Source: an uncultured Draconibacterium sp.
GTDB lineage: Bacteria > Bacteroidota > Bacteroidia > Bacteroidales > Prolixibacteraceae
DNA: 64,000 nucleotides
Reading direction: 5' to 3'
Assembly: GCF_963677565.1 (NCBI RefSeq)
Contig: NZ_OY781981.1
Location: 1,984,001-2,048,000, forward strand
Shown: positions 33,244 to 41,232 of the stretch, piece after piece
Layout: each line of letters starts with the position of its first letter
Numbering within the stretch: the stretch's first letter is position 1
Notes under the pieces: model-generated
Seen by the model: the letters and a program-made list of their open reading frames with translations, nothing else
Told to the model about the DNA's origin: nothing
Database searches by the model: none
Position numbers and translations under genes: made by a program

Positions 33244-34836
33244 TTAGTGTTCCTTTTTGTCTTTTCGAACGAGTATGCGCAAAGAGCCGTGAGCAAATAC
33301 GAAAAGCAGAATGAAAGCCAGCATTGAGAAACCACTGATATCGAGAAATTTGTTGTAGTCGCGTCCGGGCAGATAAAAGTCGTTTAATCCTGCCAGTCGG
33401 CTATCGTTTCTCGAGTGGCAGTCTTTACAGCTTAGCGATTGCTCTTTTGGTGCTACCATGTGGTTAAGTGGCCAGTACATTTCTGTTTCAACAAAACCGT
33501 AGTTGCCACTGTATGGTAATCCGAGGTATTTCATTCCGGCTGCTGCAGATTCGTCCCAGTTAAAATCAACCCAGTAGGCACTGTCGCCACTTTCGGTCGA
33601 CCACAGTTTTGGCTGAATTAAAGTATTGTATTCCGTGTCATAAATTTGTTTTCCGCGATGTACTTTTACTGGCCATATTTTCGATGGACCTGTACTAATC
33701 TGGTTTGCACCTTTATCCTTGTACGATCCGGAAAGAGAGTTCATTTGAACCGGGATTGTATCAATTTTATCTGTAATTAACTGGTGATTTGCAATTCCGT
33801 TAAACCAGAAATACTCCGGAGTAACATGGTCGTCGTATACAAAAGTTCCTTTAATCGAGAGGTAATTGTGGTTTCCGTCAGCATCGTTTTCATGTAGTTG
33901 GTTTCCGTCATCATCCAGCCGTCCGGCGGTTGACCAGTCCCACACCATTTTTGTGCTGTTGCCTTTTGCATAAGTTGGTATATGACAGGTTTGGCAGGCC
34001 ACTCTAATGTTGTGTTCGTTTAGTAACTGGTTGGCATGAGGTTTATCTGTGTGGCATTGTTCGCAGGTAGCACGGTTTTTATTTTCAGATGACAATGCAT
34101 ATAATTTTCCGGCCATCTGGTGGTTTTCTGTTTTGTGGCAATCCACGCAACTCATATCTTCACCTTCAACCGCCATATGTACATCTATTTTTTTCGATGC
34201 ATCCAGCAATGATATTTCCAGGTCGCCATGTTTTACATTGTTTCCTCCGCCACCCCAAAAGTGACAAACGCCACAATTATCGCGTTTTGGTGTACCTACA
34301 TGTCTGGCTACATACGAAAGATTAACATGTTCCGCCGGATAACCCGCTGCCCCTTTTCCTTTTTCGTAGGTGCCCGAGTTATCGTGACAAACTAAACAAT
34401 CGATATTATTAGGCTCATCAAAATCAAACGATTTATCTTTCCAGCCATAACCAATATGACAACGGGTACATGTTCCTTCACTTCCCGAAATGCCAATACA
34501 AAAATTGTTCAGAATGTTCTTTTTACCCAGTGGTACTTCTCCTTTTCCTTCGATCAACTCGGTTCTCTCCCAATTCCAGTGGCTGGTTGCCATAATCTCT
34601 TCGTCGCGTTTGGTGTGGCACGAAATACAGGCTTCGGTTACCTGATGTGCATTTTCGAAAGCCTGTTTTAAAATTTCAAAAGAATTATGGTCGGCCATAG
34701 GGCTGGATTTTCTATCAGCTTTCCAGGTGTAGTTTTGTACATTTAATTTTACATCAACCGAATCGGTTTCTTCTGCACTTAGTTTAGTAAATCCCGACGC
34801 CCAAAATAGTAGTAATAAAAAAGGTAAACATTTCAT
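33244..34836 (-). CDS. Octaheme c-type cytochrome, tetrathionate reductase family
   Basis: 530 residues, with a signal peptide (about 1-21) and a C-terminal membrane anchor (about 500-518). Eight CXXCH haem sites at about 70, 123, 147, 188, 230, 258, 281 and 470. Number, spacing and length match the octaheme tetrathionate reductase (OTR) family, whose Shewanella member reduces tetrathionate, nitrite and hydroxylamine in vitro. The physiological substrate is not known for this branch. It is periplasmic and membrane-held, and the first gene of the operon with the cytochrome b-PAS and rhodanese genes. Two FNR-like boxes lie in its upstream gap, so low-oxygen induction is likely. Confidence 0.88.
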   Translation of the reverse strand: MKCLPFLLLLFWASGFTKLSAEETDSVDVKLNVQNYTWKADRKSSPMADHNSFEILKQAFENAHQVTEACISCHTKRDEEIMATSHWNWERTELIEGKGEVPLGKKNILNNFCIGISGSEGTCTRCHIGYGWKDKSFDFDEPNNIDCLVCHDNSGTYEKGKGAAGYPAEHVNLSYVARHVGTPKRDNCGVCHFWGGGGNNVKHGDLEISLLDASKKIDVHMAVEGEDMSCVDCHKTENHQMAGKLYALSSENKNRATCEQCHTDKPHANQLLNEHNIRVACQTCHIPTYAKGNSTKMVWDWSTAGRLDDDGNQLHENDADGNHNYLSIKGTFVYDDHVTPEYFWFNGIANHQLITDKIDTIPVQMNSLSGSYKDKGANQISTGPSKIWPVKVHRGKQIYDTEYNTLIQPKLWSTESGDSAYWVDFNWDESAAAGMKYLGLPYSGNYGFVETEMYWPLNHMVAPKEQSLSCKDCHSRNDSRLAGLNDFYLPGRDYNKFLDISGFSMLAFILLFVFAHGSLRILVRKDKKEH

Positions 34837-34924
34837 GGTTTAAGTGAATATAAGTTCGGTATAAAAGTATCAATAGATAGCATATGTTTGTTATATATTT
34901 ATGTGCTTGTCGTTGCATGAATGT

Positions 34925-34938
34925 TTGATTTGAATCAT
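34925..34938. promoter_or_regulatory. FNR-type operator in the divergent gap
   Basis: TTGATTTGAATCAT matches TTGAT-N4-ATCAA at 9 of 10 fixed positions. It lies 88 bp before the octaheme gene (minus strand) and 80 bp before regulator B (plus strand). Confidence 0.6.
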
Positions 34939-34965
34939 TAAAAAATTGAAATACATCAGTTTAAA

Positions 34966-34983
34966 ATATGATTTGAAACATAT
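34966..34983. promoter_or_regulatory. Second FNR-like palindrome
   Basis: ATATGATTTGAAACATAT: same TGATTTGAA core as the box at 34925, with one half changed (AACA instead of ATCA). It lies 35 bp before regulator B, a position that could give repression or autoregulation. Confidence 0.4.
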
Positions 34984-35018
34984 TCTTATCTCGAAAATCT
35001 TTCTATTTTTAGCCACTA

Positions 35019-35711
35019 ATGAAAAATATATATTCAAATAGTTGTACTGTTTTTAGCCGGCGAGAATGTTGTTTTGATAAGCTAACAAAAGACGAGAAAA
35101 AGTTAATTGATGAAAACAAGATTGTTTTAACTTACAAGAAGGGTGAGAATATTTGCAAACAAGGTGCGTTTGCATCGCACATTGTTTTTCTTAAAAATGG
35201 TTTGGCCAAAGTTTATCTTGAGGGAAAACCGAAAAATCTGATTTTGAAAATCACCCCACCGGGAAACCTGATAGGACTACCTTGTATTCATGATGGAAAT
35301 AATACTTTTCTTTATTCGGCAACTGCTTATATTGATTCTGAAGTTGAATTGATAAATATTGAATTATTCAAAAAAATGATCCTCAGCAATGCTGAATTTG
35401 CTTTTCAGATTATAAATATCTTGAATGAAAATACGGTGCAAACGTATGGCCGTTTTTATTGTTTTACCAACAAACAAATGCATGGTAGAATGGCAGATAT
35501 TTTATTGTGTCTTTCGCAGCGCATATTTAAAACCGATGCTTTTAGTCTTCCCTTATCCCGATCGGATTTGGCAGAACTAACCGGTATGTCAACAGAAAGT
35601 GTAATTCGGGTAATGAAAGATTTTAAAGAAGATGGATTAATTAGTTTTGAAGGCAAGGATGTAGAACTTGTTGATGTTGAGAAATTAATAACAATAAGCC
35701 AGTTAGGCTGA
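35019..35711 (+). CDS. Crp/Fnr family transcriptional regulator B
   Basis: 230 residues, same layout as regulator A: beta-roll sensor (about 25-135), dimer helix, helix-turn-helix (about 170-220, RSDLAELTGMSTESVIRVMKDF). The N-terminus has scattered Cys (SCTVFSRRECCFDK), possibly redox- or metal-sensing. It diverges from the octaheme cytochrome gene with two FNR-like boxes between, which is the usual geometry of a dedicated activator. Regulator A (30327) has a similar but clearly different sequence, so the locus carries two distinct family members. A bidirectional terminator follows. Confidence 0.9.
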   Translation: MKNIYSNSCTVFSRRECCFDKLTKDEKKLIDENKIVLTYKKGENICKQGAFASHIVFLKNGLAKVYLEGKPKNLILKITPPGNLIGLPCIHDGNNTFLYSATAYIDSEVELINIELFKKMILSNAEFAFQIINILNENTVQTYGRFYCFTNKQMHGRMADILLCLSQRIFKTDAFSLPLSRSDLAELTGMSTESVIRVMKDFKEDGLISFEGKDVELVDVEKLITISQLG

Positions 35712-35731
35712 TACTAAATTAATAGATAAAT

Positions 35732-35766
35732 AAAAAAGCGAATTCAATTTTGAATTCGCTTTTTTT
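35732..35766. terminator. Bidirectional terminator
   Basis: AAAAAAGCGAATTC-AATTTT-GAATTCGCTTTTTT, 9-bp stem flanked by A and T runs. It lies between regulator B and the tRNA gene, which point towards each other. Confidence 0.85.
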
Positions 35767-35767
35767 G

Positions 35768-35841
35768 TGGAGAATAGCGGAATCGAACCGCTGACCTTTT
35801 GACTGCCAGTCAAACGCTCTAGCCAACTGAGCTAATCCCCC
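35768..35841 (-). tRNA. tRNA-Ala(GGC)
   Basis: 74 nt on the minus strand. Acceptor GGGGGAT pairs with ATTCTCC and includes G3-U70, the alanine identity pair. D-arm TTAGCTCAGTTGGCTAGAGC, anticodon stem TTTGA/TCAAA with loop CTGGCAG giving anticodon GGC (codon GCC), T-arm AGCGGTTCGATTCCGCT, discriminator A. CCA is not encoded. Confidence 0.93.
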
Positions 35842-35986
35842 AATACGTGGCTGCAAATATAAAAATATTTTTCAGATTCAATCAAATTAATTTTTTGGTA
35901 AAGTTTTTGTTGTTCTTCAAAATAACTGCAGAAAACAAGAAGCCGGCGTTCTTTATTTATTGACAATTCAAATAAAATTAGAAGCC

Positions 35987-36676
35987 ATGATTGAATCTAA
36001 AAAAACAAAGAAAGCTGATCTTGAGAGCAAAAAGGCAACACTGTATCTCGTTGGTTTAGTAATCGCACTCAGTTTTACACTTTTTGCATTTGAATGGAAA
36101 AGACCGGTTCAAAAGACATTAATAGTAACAGGAACAGGAAATTTTAATCCGCCTGAAGATCTGGTCATTCCAATTACAAAGGTGGAAAAAACTGAATACG
36201 AAAAGCCGGTTATTAAAGTGCCTGTTTTTAAGGTTATCGATGATGATATAAAAATCGATGACGAATTAGTGTGGGAAGGAGAAGAACCGGAAGCACCTGT
36301 GTTGATTGATTTGGGAAGTATTATGAATTCCGAAAAAGATCGCGGAGAAGAGAATCTGGATGTAGTTTTAAATACAGCGGAAATAATGCCTGAATTTCCG
36401 GGAGGAGATGCTGCCTTGTTAAACTATTTGTCACGCAATGTTAAGTACCCGTTAATTGCTCAGGAAAATGGAATACAAGGGCGGGTTTATGTAACTTTTG
36501 TTGTTGATGAATACGGTGAAATATTAAACGTAGTTTTGGCACGTGGAGTTGATTCTTCTCTTGACCGAGAAGCACTTCGTGTAGTGAAATCGATGCCTCG
36601 ATGGAAGTCCGGAAAACAAGGCAACCGTGAAGTTAAAGTTAGGTACACAGTGCCCATAAATTTTGTATTACATTAG
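35987..36676 (+). CDS. TonB family protein 1
   Basis: 229 residues from the ATG at 35987; an upstream in-frame ATG (35960) would add nine residues not seen in the paralogue next door. One N-terminal membrane helix (about 18-38, LYLVGLVIALSFTLFAFEW), an acidic periplasmic stretch, and a TonB C-terminal domain (about 145-229: MPEFPGGDAALLNYLSRNVKYPLIAQENGIQGRVYVTFVVDEYGEILNVVLARGVDSSLDREALRVVKSMPRWKSGKQ). Such proteins couple the proton-motive-force complex ExbBD to outer-membrane receptors, or act as relatives of it. No exbBD is adjacent. It pairs with a tandem paralogue 108 bp downstream. Confidence 0.88.
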   Translation: MIESKKTKKADLESKKATLYLVGLVIALSFTLFAFEWKRPVQKTLIVTGTGNFNPPEDLVIPITKVEKTEYEKPVIKVPVFKVIDDDIKIDDELVWEGEEPEAPVLIDLGSIMNSEKDRGEENLDVVLNTAEIMPEFPGGDAALLNYLSRNVKYPLIAQENGIQGRVYVTFVVDEYGEILNVVLARGVDSSLDREALRVVKSMPRWKSGKQGNREVKVRYTVPINFVLH

Positions 36677-36784
36677 AAAATTGAAATGATTTGGAAATTC
36701 ACTTGCATGTGAAGATTATTTTTTATCTTTAAGCCCCGATTTTGAAGGGCAAAAAATCAAATAAAACAAATAAAATAATTAAGT

Positions 36785-37474
36785 ATGGAACTTAAAAAAT
36801 CACCAAAAGCTGATCTGGAAGCCAAAAAGAATATGTTTTGGCTGGTAGGATTAGTTGTCGCGTTGGGGCTTTCGCTGCTTGCTTTTGAGTGGACTACAAA
36901 ACCAACAAAAGCTGCTGATCTTGGTACTATCCAAACTGCGGAAGTAGAAGAAGAAATTATTCCTATTACTCGTGAGCAAGAGGTAAAACCACCTCCACCA
37001 CCTCCACCACCAGCTGTTGTCGAGGTGTTGAACATTGTTGACGATGATGTGGAAATTGAAGACGAGCTGGAAATTGAAGATACAGAAGCCGATGATGAGA
37101 CCGTTATTGACGTTGCTCCTGTAATTGAAACAGCTGAAGAAGAAGAAGAGGAAGAAGCTCAGGTTTTCTTTATTGTAGAAGATATGCCTGAATTCCCTGG
37201 AGGAGACCTTGCATTGCGTAAATACATTGCTTCGTCTATTAAGTATCCTGTTATTGCACAGGAAAACGGTATTCAGGGAAAAGTATACGTAACTTTCGTG
37301 GTAAGTAAAACTGGAAAAGTTACTGATGCTAAAATTGCAAGGGGTGTTGACCCGTCTTTGGATAAAGAAGCACTTCGCGTTGTAAATGCACTTCCTGCAT
37401 GGAAGCCTGGAAAACAGCGTGGTAAGCCGGTTAATGTATCGTACACGGTACCTATTAACTTCGTGTTGCAGTAA
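36785..37474 (+). CDS. TonB family protein 2
   Basis: 229 residues, a tandem paralogue of the previous gene with the same length and layout: helix at about 18-38, then a Pro run (PPPPPPPP, about 66-73) and an acidic Glu/Asp stretch spanning the periplasm, then a TonB C-terminal domain (about 140-229, MPEFPGGDLALRKYIASSIKYPVIAQENGIQGKVYVTFVV ...). The two C-terminal domains are very similar while the linkers differ, which suggests duplication followed by linker divergence, possibly for different receptors. A strong terminator follows. Confidence 0.9.
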   Translation: MELKKSPKADLEAKKNMFWLVGLVVALGLSLLAFEWTTKPTKAADLGTIQTAEVEEEIIPITREQEVKPPPPPPPPAVVEVLNIVDDDVEIEDELEIEDTEADDETVIDVAPVIETAEEEEEEEAQVFFIVEDMPEFPGGDLALRKYIASSIKYPVIAQENGIQGKVYVTFVVSKTGKVTDAKIARGVDPSLDKEALRVVNALPAWKPGKQRGKPVNVSYTVPINFVLQ

Positions 37475-37497
37475 AAAAGAAAAAACAATATTTTTGC

Positions 37498-37531
37498 ACT
37501 CCTGTTTCATTTGAAGCAGGAGTTTTTTTTT
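37498..37531 (+). terminator. Rho-independent terminator
   Basis: ACTCCTG-TTTCATTTGAAG-CAGGAGT followed by a run of T. It ends the TonB pair transcript 24 bp after the stop. Confidence 0.85.
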
Positions 37532-37546
37532 GATAAAATTTAGAAG

Positions 37547-38758
37547 ATGATAGAAACAGCACCAGAAACAGAAAAAGCAGTTATTGTAGGATTGATCAAC
37601 CAGGATCAGGACGAACGTCAGGCAAAAGAATACCTCGACGAATTGGAGTTTTTAGCGGACACTGCAGGTGCTCAGGTGTTGAAAAAATTCACCCAGAAAC
37701 TTGATATTCCGAATAAAGCAACATTTGTTGGGCCCGGGAAACTGGACGAGATCAGCAATTATATTAAGGTTGTTGAGGCAGATACCGTAATTTTCGACGA
37801 TGAACTAACACCAACTCAGCTTCGTAATGTGGAGCGAGCCTTGGAGTGTAAGATCCTCGATCGAACAAACCTTATTCTGGATATTTTTGCCAAAAGAGCA
37901 CAAACCGCTCACGCAAAGACACAGGTTGAACTGGCACAGTACCAGTATCTGCTTCCGCGGTTAACGCGAATGTGGACCCACCTCGAACGCCAGCGTGGTG
38001 GTATTGGAATGCGCGGACCGGGTGAGACCCAGATAGAAACTGACCGGAGGATAATTCTCGATAAAATATCACGCTTAAAAAAGCAATTGATAAAAATTGA
38101 CAAACAAAAATCAACCCAACGGAAAAATCGTGGCAAAATGGTTCGTGTGGCATTGGTGGGGTACACCAATGTGGGCAAATCAACCATAATGAACATGATG
38201 GCCAAATCGGAGGTGTTTGCCGAAAATAAACTTTTTGCAACGCTCGATACTACTGTGCGTAAAGTAGTAATTGGTAACCTGCCATTTCTTTTGGCTGATA
38301 CTGTTGGTTTTATAAGAAAATTGCCACACGGATTGGTAGAGTCGTTTAAATCAACACTCGATGAGGTGCGTGAGGCCGACATTCTGCTTCATATTGTAGA
38401 TATTTCGCACCCGGGTTTTGAAGAGCAGATTGAAACCGTTGACAGCACGCTTGAAGAGATTGGTGCCGGAGATAAACCGACTTTCTACATCTTTAATAAA
38501 ATTGATGCTTTTACTTACGAGGAAAAAGAAGAGGATGATCTCTCGCCACGATCGAAAGATAATTTTACACTTGAAGAATGGAAAAGCTCGTGGATGGCAA
38601 AAAGCAACACTCCTGCATTATTCATTTCGGCAAAAGAGAAAACGAATATTGAAGAGTTTAAGGAAGAGCTTTACGAAAAGGTGAAGGGAATTCATTCGCA
38701 ACGTTTTCCATATAACGACTATTTGTACAACTCTGACTGGACAGAAGGTATTCAATAA
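37547..38758 (+). CDS. hflX: Ribosome-associated GTPase HflX
   Basis: 403 residues. N-terminal HflX domain (about 10-180) with the conserved VGPGKLDEI and ERQRGGIGMRGPGETQIETDRR blocks, then a TRAFAC GTPase domain: G1 GYTNVGKST (about 206), G2 region, G3 DTVGF (about 250), G4 NKID (about 320), G5 SAKE. It binds the 50S subunit and rescues or splits stalled ribosomes, notably under stress. Single gene, convergent with folK 10 bp further on. Confidence 0.95.
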   Translation: MIETAPETEKAVIVGLINQDQDERQAKEYLDELEFLADTAGAQVLKKFTQKLDIPNKATFVGPGKLDEISNYIKVVEADTVIFDDELTPTQLRNVERALECKILDRTNLILDIFAKRAQTAHAKTQVELAQYQYLLPRLTRMWTHLERQRGGIGMRGPGETQIETDRRIILDKISRLKKQLIKIDKQKSTQRKNRGKMVRVALVGYTNVGKSTIMNMMAKSEVFAENKLFATLDTTVRKVVIGNLPFLLADTVGFIRKLPHGLVESFKSTLDEVREADILLHIVDISHPGFEEQIETVDSTLEEIGAGDKPTFYIFNKIDAFTYEEKEEDDLSPRSKDNFTLEEWKSSWMAKSNTPALFISAKEKTNIEEFKEELYEKVKGIHSQRFPYNDYLYNSDWTEGIQ

Positions 38759-38768
38759 ATTGTGAGTA

Positions 38769-39260
38769 TCAGTCCATTTCTACCTTTTTAATTACCGACT
38801 CATCCAAACAGTTTTCCAGCATTTCTATGCTGGATAACCGGCGGAGCGAGTGTTTCATGTTAGGGGCAATTTCAACCAACGGCACAAGCACAAAGCGTCT
38901 TTCGTGAATGCGTGGATGGGGAATTATCAGCGTTTTCGTTTCAAAAAATTCGTCGTTAAAATAGAGGATGTCGATATCCATTTCGCGCGAAGAGTACCGT
39001 TCTGTTTCACGCTTTCGGCCAAAATCTGCTTCTATTTCATGAATACGCCACAGTAATTCTTCTGCTTCAAGTATGGTTTCAATAACGAGAACCTGGTTCC
39101 AGAAAACATTTTCGGCATGAAAACCCCATGGTGGCGTTTCATAAACCGATGATTTCCGGATTATTTGTCCTAATTTTATTTCGATTAATTTGTAGGCGCG
39201 GTCAAAATTTTTTTGTTTATCGCCTAAATTTCCGCCTATTCCTAGAAATACCTTGTTCAT
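38769..39260 (-). CDS. folK: 2-amino-4-hydroxy-6-hydroxymethyldihydropteridine pyrophosphokinase
   Basis: 163 residues, full-length FolK. Transfers pyrophosphate from ATP to 6-hydroxymethyl-dihydropterin in folate synthesis. Blocks seen: GIGGNLGDKQKNFDRA (start), SSVYETPPWGF (about 37-47), FWNQVLVIET, and the signature region RYSSREMDIDILYFNDEFFETKTLIIPHPRIHERRFVLVPLVEIAP (about 88-132). No other folate gene is adjacent. Divergent from sppA with 79 bp between. Confidence 0.93.
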   Translation of the reverse strand: MNKVFLGIGGNLGDKQKNFDRAYKLIEIKLGQIIRKSSVYETPPWGFHAENVFWNQVLVIETILEAEELLWRIHEIEADFGRKRETERYSSREMDIDILYFNDEFFETKTLIIPHPRIHERRFVLVPLVEIAPNMKHSLRRLSSIEMLENCLDESVIKKVEMD

Positions 39261-39339
39261 TGTGTTTTATATTTGTAATTACTGGTATAAAACATTACTC
39301 ATTCACATAAGAAGAAGTTATTAATTAAATCACAAAAAT

Positions 39340-41127
39340 ATGAAAGAATTCTTCAAGTACGTATTAGCGACGATTGTAGGTGTGCTTGCACTGTCGCTTA
39401 TTGGTAGTTTTTTAATGTTTATTGTAATCGGAGCCATTGTTGCTTCTACCGAAAAACAGGTAACTGTTGACGACCAATCTATGTTGGTAATCGACTTGAG
39501 CCAAAGTATTGTTGATCGTGCTTCAAACGATCCGTTCGAAGACCTGGAACTTCCCGGAATTTTTAGCTCGGTGAAAACAATTGGTTTAGATGACATAAGT
39601 GAGTCGTTAAAAAAAGCAGTTTATGATGATCGCATAAAAGGAATATACCTGAAACTATCGACAACAAGTGGAGGTTATGCCTCGGTTGAAGAGATTAGAA
39701 ATGCATTGATTGCCTTTAAAGATAGCTGTGATAAACCAGTTTATGCATGTGCCGATCAAATGTTGCTCGATCAAAAAGGTTATTACCTGGCAACTGTTGC
39801 CGATCAGATTGTTCTGCATCCGGAAGTTACTCTCGATTTTCGCGGATTAAGCAGTGAGCTAATGTTTTATAAAAACGCACTGGATAAAATAGGAGTTGAA
39901 ATGCAGATTATTCGTGGGCCAAATAACAAGTTTAAATCTGCAGTTGAGCCTTATATGCTCGATAAAATGAGTGATGAAAACCGCGAGCAACGATTGGTTT
40001 ATATGAATAGTTTGTGGAACCATATGCTAAAAGGAATATCAGAAGCCCGGAGTATTTCGGTAGAAAAACTTAATGCTCTGGCCGACGAGGCACAGACATA
40101 TAAGAAAGCAGCTGAAATGGTTGAGAACGGATTGATTGATGCTGCGAAATACCGCGATGAAGTATTGGATGATATGCGTGAAATTACTGGCATTGAAGGT
40201 ACAGAAGGAATTCCGGTGGTTAGCGTAAAAGATTATGTGAAAGTACCGGTTAAGGGTAAAACTAAAAAATACAGTCGCGATAAAATTGCTGTTATTTATG
40301 CAAGTGGCGAAATTGGAGCGGCGCTAAGTGGTGGCGAAGGTATTAACGGTGACAAGCTGGGTAAAGAGATTCGTAAAGTGCGTCAGGACAGTTCGTATAA
40401 AGCGATTGTGCTTCGTGTAAATTCTCCTGGTGGAGCTGTTTTTGATTCAGAAACTATTTGGCGCGAAGTAAAACTGGCGGCTGATGAAAAAACATTGGTT
40501 GTATCGTTTGGCGATGTGGCAGCATCGGGTGGTTATTACATCTCGTGCCCGGCAGATAAGATTGTTGCCAGTCCAAACACCATTACCGGTTCGATCGGTA
40601 TTTTCGGACAAATACCAAACTTTGGAGAACTGCTGAACGACAAACTGGGAGTTACTACCGATGCGGTTAGCACACACGAGCATGGCAACTTTGTTTCGCT
40701 TATGCGACCGATGACTCCATACGAAAAACAACGAATGACACATTACATTACCATTGGTTACGATACTTTTCTTTCGCATGTTTCTGAAGGAAGAGGTATG
40801 ACTAAAGAAGCGGTTGACGATATTGGTCAGGGCCGTGTTTGGAGTGGCGAAAATGCAATGGAGATTGGTTTGATTGACGAGTTTGGCGGACTGGAAGACG
40901 CGATTAACCTGGCTGCTGAAATGGAAGGTCTGGAGGAATATCGTACAGTTGCCTTACCAGCCTTGTCGAATCCTTTTGAAGAAATGTTTAAACTGGGCGG
41001 TAACGTGCGAGCCCGGATATTAAAAGGAGAACTGGGTGAAAAATACCGTTATTACGAATACCTGAAAAAGGCTTCGGAAATGAACGGAGTTTATGCCCGC
41101 ATGCCTTACGATATATATTTGAATTAA
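39340..41127 (+). CDS. sppA: Signal peptide peptidase SppA, 67K type
   Basis: 595 residues, the long two-domain form. An N-terminal membrane helix (about 8-35) anchors it in the inner membrane with the catalytic part outside. It degrades cleaved signal peptides. The C-terminal S49 domain carries VLRVNSPGGAVFDSE, the nucleophile motif DVAASGGYYISCPADKIVASPNTITGSIGI (about 385-415), and the N-terminal half the Lys-bearing repeat. Between folK (divergent) and lpxK, followed by a terminator. Confidence 0.93.
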   Translation: MKEFFKYVLATIVGVLALSLIGSFLMFIVIGAIVASTEKQVTVDDQSMLVIDLSQSIVDRASNDPFEDLELPGIFSSVKTIGLDDISESLKKAVYDDRIKGIYLKLSTTSGGYASVEEIRNALIAFKDSCDKPVYACADQMLLDQKGYYLATVADQIVLHPEVTLDFRGLSSELMFYKNALDKIGVEMQIIRGPNNKFKSAVEPYMLDKMSDENREQRLVYMNSLWNHMLKGISEARSISVEKLNALADEAQTYKKAAEMVENGLIDAAKYRDEVLDDMREITGIEGTEGIPVVSVKDYVKVPVKGKTKKYSRDKIAVIYASGEIGAALSGGEGINGDKLGKEIRKVRQDSSYKAIVLRVNSPGGAVFDSETIWREVKLAADEKTLVVSFGDVAASGGYYISCPADKIVASPNTITGSIGIFGQIPNFGELLNDKLGVTTDAVSTHEHGNFVSLMRPMTPYEKQRMTHYITIGYDTFLSHVSEGRGMTKEAVDDIGQGRVWSGENAMEIGLIDEFGGLEDAINLAAEMEGLEEYRTVALPALSNPFEEMFKLGGNVRARILKGELGEKYRYYEYLKKASEMNGVYARMPYDIYLN

Positions 41128-41150
41128 GTATGAATTGCTGAAAAACTGAA

Positions 41151-41184
41151 GGATGTATCATATCTTGTGGTGCATCCTTTTTTA
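41151..41184 (+). terminator. Rho-independent terminator
   Basis: GGATGTATCATATCTTGTGGTGCATCC with a following T-run. 24 bp after the sppA stop. Confidence 0.65.
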
Positions 41185-41232
41185 TAACATGAATTCACGT
41201 TATCTTAGCTCTCTATTTTGAAGAACAATTAA

